Source: Ulota crispa (lineage: Eukaryota > Streptophyta > Bryopsida > Orthotrichales > Orthotrichaceae). From it: a DNA stretch of 64,000 bases. Position 1 is the first letter of the stretch, and each line of letters opens with the position of its first letter. Of the stretch, positions 23,011 to 34,640 are shown in pieces. A program made the translations under genes and the position numbers. Under the pieces are notes generated by a model. That model saw only the letters and a list, made by a program, of their open reading frames with translations. It was not told the DNA's origin and made no database searches. The stretch covers positions 16,082,002 to 16,146,001 of the forward strand of contig OY987242.1 of the NCBI GenBank assembly GCA_963920765.1, written 5' to 3'.

Positions 23011-24420
23011 CTTAAACATCAATACATGCATTTTTTGTGTAGTTGATGACAAAAAAATGGTTTATTGGATATTTGGAAGACATTCTTCATCTTCTTTTTC
23101 TTGAAATGATCATGGAGATGTGATTCATCATGGAAGGCAAAAACTGGTCTCATGGAATGCATTCATGTTTTTAGGTATCCCAAATTGTGAAAAGATTCAT
23201 CAAGATGGTGTTATGCCCCATGCTTTTCTTCTTATAATCTCATGAGGACAGCATGCAATGCCAGCTTATGTGACTTTTGGCAGTAGTATTGGACTATGTG
23301 GGTACTTTGCCACACCAATATAAAGAGTAATTTACATATCTATAGCAACCAACTTTTGACTATTGTGACCAACAGATTGTTTAAGGTTTAAAGCACACCA
23401 TCATCTCCTTCTAATGAGCAAGGAGATCTAAAAAACAATAAATTGTCAAACAAATAAAATGTGAAAAAATAGCTTAAAACATAAACCAATCAATAAGTAA
23501 CTGAATTTTTGAAAAATTGCTAATTACAACATGAGCATATAAGCAATACTAGGTGCATGCACTTGGTTGAAAATGACAAATGTAGGATTTTTATTGAGGA
23601 AGCTCAAAATCTCTCCAGGCAATGCCTCCCTCTAAGCTTGGTGTATTGCACATGCGTGTTTGTAGTGCAAGGGTAAAAAATAGTTCAATTCTTCTATCTT
23701 GCAAAAAATCAAAAGGTTTTAGAAATTTTCACCACTAGGAGGTTGAGTTTGGAAAATTTGGATTAATGTTTAGATATGAAGATCCTGATTTAGGCTCCCA
23801 TAGAAGGAGAGAATTGGCAAATTACAAAGTAGGGGTAGATCTTTACTTTTACCCTTGTTTGTGAAAATAGTTTGAGCTTTTCCACCTTGGTCCCATAAAC
23901 ATGCATGTGCAATATACCAAACACTCCCTCTCTTGTTTGTTGCACATTAGGGCAAACCTCCATATGTTGGCTATGCAAATTGGTGAAGATTCAAGGTGTT
24001 TATGGAAGTTGGTAAAGTTTGTTCTAAAAGTAATAAACAAATAAAGGTTGTCAATCACTTCTATGTGAGTAGGGAGGGATCAATTGAACTAATATGATTG
24101 CTTTGTTGTTTAGCAATATCAAAAAAATGCAGTAAAAGTTGCAATGGTTTGCCATCAAATTTATAACAAAGTTTCATGGATAGAATTGTCATTTGAATTA
24201 GATGCAAAACATGTTATTGAAATTTTGTCAATAACCACTGTTAAAAGGTGTAAATGTGTATTACAAATTTGGTTTGGACTAATAGTGCTATTTTTTGGTA
24301 CTTGCTATAGTGCGTTATATAATTATGGTGATTTTATACACCATGTCAAATTCAACTATCAAAATTGGCTAAGTTGATAATCAATCTAAACTTCAAAGAA
24401 AACATGTTTCTTCTTTGTAT
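23011..24420. other. AT-rich intergenic DNA, no gene recognised
   Basis: No recognisable gene or delimitable element. Confidence 0.5.
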
Positions 24421-24423
24421 CAT

Positions 24424-24585
24424 CACCAGAAGAACAATGGCAATAAACAACTAAATAATTTAGTTGTTGTGCAGTTGTTGTGACCATATGTGACCATATA
24501 ACAACTAGAAAATGACTACATATGGTCACAATTACTACACAACAACTAAATTAATTAGTTGTTTATTGCCATTTTTCTTCTAGTG
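24424..24585. mobile_element. CACTA-like hairpin MITE with CAT duplication
   Basis: Ends CACCAGAAGAACAATGG and, reverse-complemented, CACTAGAAGAAAAATGG. The 3-bp flank CAT occurs on both sides (24421-24423 and 24586-24588), as in CACTA transposition. The arms continue through AATAAACAACTAA and GTGACCATATG. 162 bp. Confidence 0.85.
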
Positions 24586-24589
24586 CATG

Positions 24590-26455
24590 TTGGTGAAGTT
24601 GGACAATTCTTTTCTTAGCAAGAAATGCACATTTCAATGCATTGGAATGGGTCCATTTTTTTTGGTGAACTTCATCAAAATCAATCTCACATGGACATTT
24701 GCTCTTTGGGCAAAGTTATGGAATTGCTCTTCTTCATCAAATTGCAAGCCTTAACCTAAAGTTCCGAACCATAGGTGAAAAGGTTTAAACATTTCACCTA
24801 GAAAAATTTAAATGTCACATTTAACTAGTTATGCACATGTCACGTAAATATGCACTCTTTTTGTGTTTTTGGACACTAGATATATCTTCAAATGCTCTGC
24901 AAGAATCTCTTGCTATTTTGCAAGTACAGTGAAACCTCTCTTATTGCAAATTCCCTATTTGCATAATTATTTATACTTCTCAAATTGCATACTCCCTATG
25001 CGCTTAAAGTGTGTTTGTTTTTGGAGTTATTCTTGTGAGTTGAACCACCAATCTAGTCTACAGTCCCATGACTTTTGTTAGCAGGTAAGAAAAGCTAGAA
25101 AAAATAACTACGCTTCTTGTGCCTTGAGCCACTTGTCCATCAATCAAAAACCACAATAAATCACTTGTGTAATATAACCTCCTTGTGTGCATACTCTTTA
25201 AATACATCCCACCATTCCCATGCAATAAGGGAGGTTTCTCTATATCTTCTAATATTTTGAAAACCAAAATAATTTCAAGACAGTTACTTATGGACTTTAA
25301 ACAATCCGTATTTAGTTAAATGTGTCACGTAAGTATTTGGGAATTTGCTATGAAATAACTCAAATTTGGAGATTGTGAATTCGCATATGGATTCAGAGAC
25401 TCTGGATTATTTGAGAGTGGTTAGAGGGTATAAAACTGACCAGCTAAAACCAAAGGCAAAATTTTCATATTTTTTTACATAAATAAAATGTTGAAACTTT
25501 TCCACCATGAATCCATATATTTGGGAAGAAGAGCGTTTGCATAAAGATGGAGAAGCTCAACTTTGGATTGACTTTAATGTGCAACCTCTCTTTCTTCATG
25601 TTTTTTGTTTGAAATCAATTTTGACAATATCTTATTTCAATGGCTAGTATTTGCTGTATTAGCTTCACACTGAAAACGAAAAGTTAAAAGTTAAAAACAT
25701 ATAAAAACGAAATTTCAAATGTCAAAAAAGGAATCCACCAATTATGGAAAGCCAATATTGTGTGACCATGAGGAGATTGTCATATTTCATTAAATTGCAA
25801 TTATCTTTATTTTTGTAATTTTTTTTGAAATAGTCAACATTGTACTACGGAAAAGAAATCTCAAAGATTCTACATGGCCTCTTTCTTCACTCCTTTTCTA
25901 AAATTTTCAAGTATTTTTATCATGATTTTGATATGATGATTTTGATATTTTGACCTCAAGGTCTTTAACCACAGAAGAGAACCACAAAAGAGAGAGCCCT
26001 CAGTATACTTGAAATTAATGAGTTCTTGAAGGCATCCTAAGCGCCAAGTGTGCTAAGAAATTTAGTACAAAGAATATCAAGTTTTGATGACCTTTACATT
26101 TATTGTCATGAGGTCTTAGAGCATCTCTAGTGGTAAGTCAAATTGTTCTCCAAATTTCCTAAATCCTTATCAGAGGTCAAAAGAATTATGCATTATTATG
26201 GCATTTCTCATTGCAAAACTTTGGAGATAACTTTCCTAGTTTCACAATTGTCAAATATTGAAATTTTGATTGAGTACTGTATCACGTCACTTGTTGTTTT
26301 TAGCAACTCTCTAAACTTCAATAAATAGTGCTTAACGATAGCACTAGTGGTGCTTTTCATTTATGACAATCACTCCCTCTCCCGCACCATTGCAACAATT
26401 GCAAGGAAATAAAGCATTGGGAACCACACGTGCTTGCAAAAGAATCTATTCTAGT
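24590..26455. other. AT-rich intergenic DNA, no gene recognised
   Basis: No recognisable gene or delimitable element. Confidence 0.5.
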
Positions 26456-26456
26456 A

Positions 26457-27455
26457 CATAAACATCCCTTGGACAAAATCCTTTGAGTTTTCAATTGCCC
26501 TTATTCCTATGAAAATATAATAAAAAATTCCTAGAGTGGTATTACATTGCTTAATGTAACACCAAAAATTAATGAGTGGTATCACAAGGACAAAACAACT
26601 TTAAAGAGATTGACACTTAAAAGAAAGCACACATGACATGCTTTTGAGGATTTTGTCCAAGTGACGCTTACGCAAGGTAAAACCTTCATGCACACGGATT
26701 TTGACATTCAAGCCACTGAAAACTTGAACTTTGCCCTTCTTTTTAGTGGCTTAACCCCAAAGTGACATTGCATTTTTGGGGCTTCTAGGAATTTTTTTTA
26801 ATTTGAACAAAAAGTTAACATTTTGATAAGTTGTATTAGTTCTTTTTGAATTGTAACCGTATAAAATCAAACTAGACATGTTAGAGATCTCATTAGAAAA
26901 GAAAACACAGTAATATTTCTTATGGATTGAAAGACTATAATGTTTAATCATGAGGGTATTAAAACTATGAAAATGATTTGAAGTCTTTCAATCTTCTTTT
27001 CACATGTCAAATTTAAAAAGTTGGTTTCTAGAAAAATATGAGGTTAAAGGGCCTAACAAGCATAACCCCAACCAATTTATGACTTCTCAAAATCTACTCT
27101 ACAATTTTTGTAAATGAATTTCTAATGTGATTTTTTCTCAAAGATCTAGTGTATTTGAGGCTCATTCCCAAGAGCCCTCAACACTACATAAAGTCAAGAT
27201 GGCAATGAACACCCGTGCACTAATTCTTGAATAGAAAAACCATGATCAATCATTTGCAAAATAGATTGTTGAATCTAAAACTAAATCTCACAAAGAACTT
27301 TTCAAAAATATAAACTACTAAAAATCGTAGTTTGGTTGAGTTTTATTTAACTTCAAAAATTGATCGAGGACAATTTCTGTCCCCAATGACTCTTTGGGGT
27401 TAAACATCAAAATCCTTGTGCATGAGGCACTTGCTTTACATGCTCAAAACCCCGT
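26457..27455 (+). repeat. Dispersed repeat Z, copy 3, split by a piggyBac-like element
   Basis: Z sequence runs from about 26457 to the TTAA at 26751-26754 and resumes after 27403 (ACATCAAAATCC, then TGCATGAGGCAC). The intervening 645 bp are a TTAA element. Copies 1 and 2 show the uninterrupted arrangement with a single TTAA. Confidence 0.65.
26755..27399 (+). mobile_element. piggyBac-like element, ~645-bp family, copy 1
   Basis: TTAA at 26751-26754 and 27400-27403. Ends CCCCAAAGTGACATT and, reverse-complemented, CCCCAAAGAGTCATT. The interior aligns with 54425-55067 over nearly the full length (landmarks: GGGCTTCTAGGAATTT, ATGGATTGAAAGACTATAAT, GTATTTGAGGCTCATT). No transposase frame. Confidence 0.85.
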
Positions 27456-27459
27456 TCCA

Positions 27460-27775
27460 CTGGAGATGCTTGTAGTCGCGTTATGCAATAGTGCACAGGC
27501 AAATCTGCCATGCACATGCAACTTTGTCTTCTTCATGGTGTAAGCTTACCCATTGTCCCTTCTAGTGCTACCAGTCCCTGCCACCCCTGCTGCAGCTGTT
27601 GCTGTTGTTCTCCACACCACCCAGCACCATAAATTTTGGCCTTCTTATAAAACTCAATACACTCAAAATCTCTGTTCAAAAGCAAAGCCGTCGTCCCTGT
27701 ACAGTACTGTACATGTAATACTTTCACCTCATCATCCATGCTTTGCATATTTCCTATAAGGACTGCTTTACAATA
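27460..27775 (-). other. Unique GC-richer islet, possible gene fragment
   Basis: On the minus strand, 27533-27748 is open for 71 codons with a CAG-type run (QQQQLQQ) and a segment RDFECIEFYKKAKIYGA that could be a helical repeat fragment. The segment lies between repeats and has higher GC. I see no convincing exon borders and do not assign a function. It could equally be chance. Confidence 0.2.
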
Positions 27776-27827
27776 GGAGTCAAGGTCATGAAAACTTAGG
27801 GTCGTTTCAACCTAAAGTTCAACTTAA

Positions 27828-28552
27828 CCCCTAAGGTCCAAATATATATATATATATTTATTGGCAACATCGTGACTTTGGGCAGCTTCCTACAAATGGA
27901 TATTTCATCTTTTTTCTTTGAAGTTTTCACACATGATGTGTTCAAGGAGTAGCTTTACAATCCAACAATTTTATTAACTTTTGATAGAATGGTTCAAAAG
28001 TTATTGTATGATATGTAGTTTTGTTTGTTTGTTAGGTAGCCCGGGCAACTCATAAAACTTCTTAAAAATTATGTTTTAATTTTATCTATTTTTGAAATTG
28101 GTCCTTTGGATTTAAATATACATTGGAAGCTTTGAATCATTCAATTTTGATCAATGATATGAAAGTTATGAGAAGTTTTGATTTGCTGGTAGGTGTGATC
28201 AGCAAATCAAAACTTCTCATAACTTTCATATCATTGATCAAAATTGAATGATTCAAAGCTTCCAATGTATATTTAAATCCAAAGGACCAATTTCAAAAAT
28301 AGATAAAATTAAAACATAATTTTTAAGAAGTTTTATGAGTTGCCCGGGCTACCTAACAAACAAACAAAACTACATATCATACAATAACTTTTGAACCATT
28401 CTATCAAAAGTTAATAAAATTGTTGGATTGTAAAGCTACTCCTTGAACACATCATGTGTGAAAACTTCAAAGAAAAAAGATGAAATATCCATTTGTAGGA
28501 AGCTGCCCAAAGTCATGATGTTGCCAAAAAATGTAGCTTATTACTTTAGGAG
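27828..28552. mobile_element. piggyBac-like element that is almost entirely one hairpin
   Basis: TTAA at 27824-27827 and 28553-28556. Ends CCCCTAAGGTCC and, reverse-complemented, CTCCTAAAGTAATAAGC. Inside lies a near-perfect inverted repeat with 327-bp arms. Arm sequence (CATAACTTTCATATCATTGA, GATTCAAAGCTTCC) matches the right half of the ~930-bp family, so this looks like a derivative in which that half was duplicated in inverse. Confidence 0.8.
27861..28527. repeat. Inverted repeat, 327-bp arms, 13-nt loop, one mismatch
   Basis: Arms 27861-28187 and 28201-28527 are complementary at 326 of 327 positions by eye, without indels. The single difference (G at 27872 against T at 28516) would be a G:U pair in a plus-strand transcript. 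The loop is 28188-28200. The near identity means recent formation or continuing correction. Confidence 0.95.
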
Positions 28553-28556
28553 TTAA

Positions 28557-31500
28557 ATGACCTCAAGAATAGCCCCAAACATTCATTATAATATGGGTAA
28601 ACTAATGGCCCAATTTTCTTGAGTGTTAAGGTCTTAAGGCCAAAAAGTTGAGGATATTAAAGTAGATTTTGAAATTTGTAGGAGAAAAGGGATGAAAAAA
28701 GAAGACCAAGTGGAGCGGTTGATAAATTTGTTCCATCTTATGGTGTTGACTATCACAAAATGTTTTCTATTCAAAAAATTAGATTTTAATCAAAGTTGAC
28801 TATGACCGCAGGTCAAGATTTGGCTTCACATTTTCGGAGAGCCTAGCTTTTGAAGTTGAGACCATGTTAGATTATTCTTTTTAGATATTAAATTTTGTTC
28901 TCAAAAGTTGACCTTGACTCTTATTGTAATGACCTTGAGGCTGTTTCAAAAAAATCAACCAATCAAAAACCAGACTTAGGCGTGTCAAATGCTAGAAACT
29001 CGTCTCAATTTATAGTATAAAGCCATCCTAAATTCAAGCATCTTTGGTGGATTTGGGGATACTTCCTAATTTTTCCCTTTTGGTCCTTGTACTGTAGCTA
29101 CACAAGAGGGCCTTCAAAGTTAAACTTTTTCAGGTAACTCACGTTGCGATTTATCTATGTGAATTCACTAGTAAATTGCAAGGTGACTCACTTTTGGACT
29201 TCACTCCTAATGTGATCCACGTGAGGAGTGAAATTCAGAAACTCACTTTTGTGATTTCAAGGGGCTCATTCACCTGCTTCTTCAAACCCCAAAACTTCTT
29301 TTGCAGAAACTTCCACAAACTCATGGGTGTCTCAAACTTTGCGCGTGCAGGGGAATGAAAACAATTCACTAGTGAGCGGAGATCTTGTGAGGTGAGAAGT
29401 TCGAAGGCCAGATTTTATGTTTGAAACCCCTAATAAGTACACAGATGTGCCCTCTCAAGTGAGGTGGATTTCTTAAGAGACATTACCGCACTAGTGAATT
29501 TTGAATCTCACTATTGCAAATCTAACGATAAATTGCCAAAACAAAAGACCCTGCTATAGATGGGAGGCATGTTGTTTGATATCAACACATGCATGTGTGT
29601 AGCAATTTTGGATGTCCTTGCACCCTTCTACAAGAGCTTGTTCAATGCCTTGCTTACTATCTACCCAAAATTAGGTTTATTTTTCTCCCTTTCACAAAAA
29701 CTAATAATAATTAGTTTAATTCATTTGAGGTGCCCAATTGTCTCGTGTTAGACTTGAATAATACCATAATTTTTTGTAGAGAATAGACAATTAGTATACT
29801 AGTATTTGATGAAATGCCAAAGCATCCAATTGAACAATGAAACTACAAGAACAAAGGGTTAGAGTTTCTTAAAATGTTACCAAATTATTACAGTATAAAT
29901 AGAGGCAATGTAGTCATGTGAATGAACGTTTGAATATGGGAAATGAAGGATACTGGTTGATGAAGCTAAATAAAAACCCCCTAAAATCCTCATGCCATGT
30001 TTTTTGAGATACATCTTACAATAATCATCTTCTCCTCTGGGACATCATAAATGATTGTTGATTGTTATTATTTTTGAATGATAATTGGGGTGAGGCAACT
30101 TGGACGTATGGTAGTATGGTACTATCTTCTGAGGATTTATCAATTAATTTAATGAAGATGGTGGGTCTCATCACTATGCACCCAAATTTCAACTAACAAA
30201 AAAGACAAATAACAAACTAATCATCAGATGTAGGGTAGGGACTCCAGAGGGGTTGTGGCCATGGGGCATGAATTATAATGTATACGGGGAACCTTACAAG
30301 GTACAAGTAGTGTCAGGGCCATTGCAGTCAACCACTCTGAAAGGGAGTTTGAAATTTAATGCAGAATTTTGTAGTAACAGCCCCTGAATTTTGAGTGTAT
30401 TTTTACGTTGTTTTCTAGTATTTTTGTTTACTTTATAGTTGGCTGAGAATCATGCACCTTACAATGCATGGGATTTCACTGAAACCCACCTTGGACTTAG
30501 GGTTGGTTCACACCATGTCTCAGTCTCAATTCCCCGCCACTACGAGGGAACAGCGTCAATTCAGGCATTTTTGGATAATTTGGATGTTTTTTTTGGTAAG
30601 TTTAGACGTATTTATGTCAGTTTAGACTCTTAGTCAATTCATACATGTCAATTTGGACACTTCTTTTTTGTAGTGACTGAAATCTGAAAATTTAATTGGT
30701 GTAAAGTTAAAAGTTGGGATTTGGTACTTCATAATACGTCCCAAGTTTCACATCCCAATTATTTACACAACAACATTTTTTGAAAGTTTTGGCATTAAAG
30801 AAGGTGGGCTCCACTCCAAGTTTGAATATACTATTTTGCTAAATCCAACTTTCAACCCAAATCCCACTAATAATTTTGCATAGATATTCATGGCTTTCTT
30901 TAGTACTCTTTTTGTAAGAAAATTATATTTGAGAGTAATTTTGACATCTAAATTATTTCTTGGACTTCATGAAAATTGCATATATTGTAAATACATCCAA
31001 CAATTCAACACTTGTTAAATTATTCTAAAGTAAACAAGAACTTTTTGAAAATTTACTACATGTATATATATATATGAAATACAATAATTTGTTTAACAGC
31101 TTGTTAAAATTGCCAAATTGTTGTAGTGCATATAGTCAATAGTGCAACAAAAATTTGTTTCTTAATTATAAAGGAACAATTGCAACAAGTAGTTATTGTT
31201 TTTTGTATCCTTGTCCTTGACAATAGGATTTTTTTGGGTAACAAATCTGCTTTATACCTATGATAAACCTAAACTATTCAATTCAAGGTTGAACCCTTTA
31301 TATTCAATTTGTTTGGTACATTGTTCCTTCCAAAGAGACAAACTTACTATCAAAGATCATTGACCCAAAATATATATTTATATTTTTGGATTCTGAATAT
31401 AGTTTCTCCTCTCTAAATCTTGAGATTAGAGATTGAAGTTGACCTCCAAAAATACATAAATTGAATAATTAATGTTTATTTTCCAATGGGTTTTTCTTCC

Positions 31501-31583
31501 TCCACATTTGATAAAACTAGATTTTATATTTCATGTGGCAATTGACATCAAAGGACTAGTTGAGGAAAAAGAAACTAGCCCTA
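28557..31583. other. Intergenic DNA, no gene recognised
   Basis: Includes a segment at about 29070-29540 rich in CTCACT and TTGCAA motifs that may be an old element, and a somewhat less AT-rich stretch at 30230-30620 with a 64-codon plus-strand frame of no recognised family. Nothing could be delimited. Confidence 0.45.
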
Positions 31584-31756
31584 GCTTAGTACAAAACTAG
31601 AAGAAAATAGGTTAAAGTCAACATAACCATCTTGACGTTGTTTTGTTCCTAAAGCAAAAATTTGCGTTGGAAAAGAAAAAATTTGTGTTAGGAACAAAAC
31701 AACATCAAACTAGTTATGTTGACTTTAACGTATTTTCTTCTGGTTTTGTACTAGTG
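31584..31756. mobile_element. CACTA-like hairpin MITE
   Basis: The right end, reverse-complemented, is CACTAGTACAAAACCAGAAG; the left end is TTAGTACAAAACTAGAAG. The arms pair through GTTAAAGTCAACATAAC and TTGTTTTGTTCCTAA. 173 bp. Confidence 0.7.
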
Positions 31757-34640
31757 ATAGTTGGCAATTTTATTTGTAAGTATAAAAATGGTGATATGAA
31801 CATACCTTATTTTTAAGGAAATACAACCACTAAAGATCTTAGTTTGTAGATGATACAAGAGAATATACATGGTAGTTGTACAATGAACCTTGTAAACATT
31901 GATTACTTTAAATTTTACCTAGGCTTCTATTTGTTATAGACAAGCTTAATGCAAGATAGAACAAATGTCTTTAAAAAAAATGGTTGAAAATTTCATCGTC
32001 TCTTTACAAGAGTTTTCAATATAAAGTCTGCCAATTTTCTACAAATTCTCTTAAGGGTTCATGATAACAATAGCACCTCATAGTAATTGTAGTGATTAAA
32101 ATACTCGAGACTATTCTTGCATTAATTATTTCTTGCAACAACCTAGATATTAAAAGAAATGTGCACTCATTATAGAACAAGCTAAGCATCCTCTTGTCTC
32201 AATTTTCCTATATTTGACAAGATATTTGATTAGTCAACACTAAGATACACTTCAAGGAAAAGGCAATTTCATATATAATTGTGCAAATTTTAGATTAAAT
32301 TAGAAAAAATATAAGATAGTCACCACTTGAACAAACTTTTTTAAGCATGATATCAAAGTTACTTTGAGGTTTTTAATTTTCAGATTTTAATTGAACAAAA
32401 TCCATAGAATTGTCATTGACTTTGTTTTCTTCATACAATATGCTACAAATGTAGAAATTATCTACTATCAATCAAAACCCCTCCTAAGGGCAAACTTCCA
32501 TGCTACAATGAAATTGGTCATTATGTAGGAAATCTATAGCCTCCAAAATTTGTGTACTTCTTGCAAGAAACTTGTTAGGAAGACCATTTCCAATTTCAGT
32601 TTTGTTGGTTTCTAGTACACATACATGACTCTAACAATCTAGAGCACATTAAATCTCACTTTGGGTTTAATGACTACAACACCTTCTTTGTGGGGGCCAA
32701 GGTGATTTAATTTAGGAATCCCAAACGGGAATAAAAATGACCAACTCCAAAATAGGGTCAATTCTTACTTTTATCCTTGTTCTAAAAACAATGGATCTCT
32801 AAAACCTTGGCCCCAAAAGGTGTCAAAGTCATTAAGTTCAAAGTGGGTTTTAGCAAAATCTCATAACTCCTTTGGCTCCATAATTCCTTTGTTATTTCTG
32901 CAATTCTCCAATTCCAATGCAATATGAAAGGTGGCCCTAAGAAGTCATGGTTTTGTAAAACTTACAACAATTACTTGCATCTTGTTACTTCTTAGAACTA
33001 TGTGTTTGCCAAATGAGATCAAATGTGTTTTCTGCATTTAGGTAAGTGGCTTAAAATAGTGGTAAAAGTTCAAAGTTAATGCTCTAATACATTTCATGAC
33101 ACTTATAAACAAAACTCTCAAATTTAAGCAGCCAATTTATTGCTCCCAGAAAAAGCTATCGAACATCCGAGACCAGCAAGATGAAGTTTTGATTCTATTC
33201 TTGTAATTGCTATTGAGCTAATGGATGTATTCTTGTCGTTGCATTTTAATTGCTTATAAGTGTCATGCACTATATTCGCATTTTTTTTGGTTTGGAGCTA
33301 TAAAAGAGTTTTGTACAAATGTTATTAAATTTAGCCAAGATTTTTTATCATGTTTACTTGACACTGGCTATGCGGATTTGCAGTTCCCATTATAGAGCAT
33401 GAAAGTACTATATTTTATTGTTAAAAATACTGCTACTCTTAAGGACATGCAATTTGAAGTTTTTTTTTTTTGCATTTTCTCCACTGCGAAGGTTCAATTT
33501 GATGCCCTCCAAATTTGGCTTTCTTGGCCGTCCTCACCCAAAACTGGTCCATATAATATACCTTTGTCTGAATAATGTTTAGTCCAGTATACCTATCCAA
33601 CCCTTTTGAAATCGTTGCATACGTTTTTGAAATGATGTCTAAAACCCTGTCTACAAAATGTTAAGGTAGGAACACCGATAAGCGTTATAGAGTATATACC
33701 CTGATCAAACAAGCTTGAAAATAATATTGCTAGATTAGCAAGAAGGAATGAAAAATATTGGGATTATTTTCAAAATCCCAATCGCAAGCATTTGTTCACA
33801 AAGATATTTCAAAATCCAAAATCACTGAAAATTCATGGTCATGAGTAGGAGATGCTAAAAACAACAGGATGGGATTCTTTAAATTGTCATGCAAGTCACC
33901 TACAACCATCATTTTATCACCCATAACCATCACTTTGTCACCCAAAACCAGCTCACGGTTATGAGTGTTCCTACCTTATGTTCAATCACCTCCACAATTT
34001 TTTCCTGTATCTTGGAGTGATTTGGAAATCTGTCATGAGTGTAAATGCAAATTATCCTACTGTGGACATTTCTTCCATTGTGGGCAGCACGAATATGGTC
34101 TCATTTTAGTCATCATGACAATGTGTCCCACAAAAACGTAAGAAAAAAATACTAAGGCCAGCTTTAGGCACTTTTTTCTGGAATGAGAGTCATTTTGACC
34201 GTTTAGGGACATATAATTGTTGCATTGTCAACAATTATATGTTTTAAATGGGCAGCTTTGACAGTGTAGGGACTCATGATTGTTGCATTGTAAACAATTA
34301 TGTGTTAGATGGGCAGCTTCAGGTTAACTCAACCTCTACATCGAAGTCAAAGAACAAACCAAATTGTTATTAGAGTTTGTGCAAAGCTAATGAGTGTCTA
34401 ACATGGATTACATAAGCTCAAATACTTTCATAAATTTTTAATAAACGGTGTAAAGCACATTTAGTTTTAACTCAACTCTTCCCATACTGAATGGGTTTTT
34501 TTTGTGTTATCATAATTATCTCACATTTTACTTCATTCCAACATGTCAACCCAGCAATTGTGTCTACAAGCAATTGTGTTTACATTAAGGCCCTTTACCT
34601 TACATATCTGATTGAACAACTTACACAGGTGAGAAAGCAG
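31757..34640. other. Intergenic DNA with a ~60-bp direct duplication at 34203-34322
   Basis: No gene recognised. Two diverged copies of a unit with the core GATTGTTGCATTGT, an ACAATTAT run and then ATGGGCAGCTT lie side by side near 34203-34264 and 34265-34322; each unit also contains a small palindrome (TTGTTGCATTGTAAACAA). Confidence 0.55.

Noticed and set aside
29070-29540. Possible MITE with TTGGTC/GGGTCTT ends
   Set aside because: The proposed terminal repeats match poorly and no target duplication or second copy was found.
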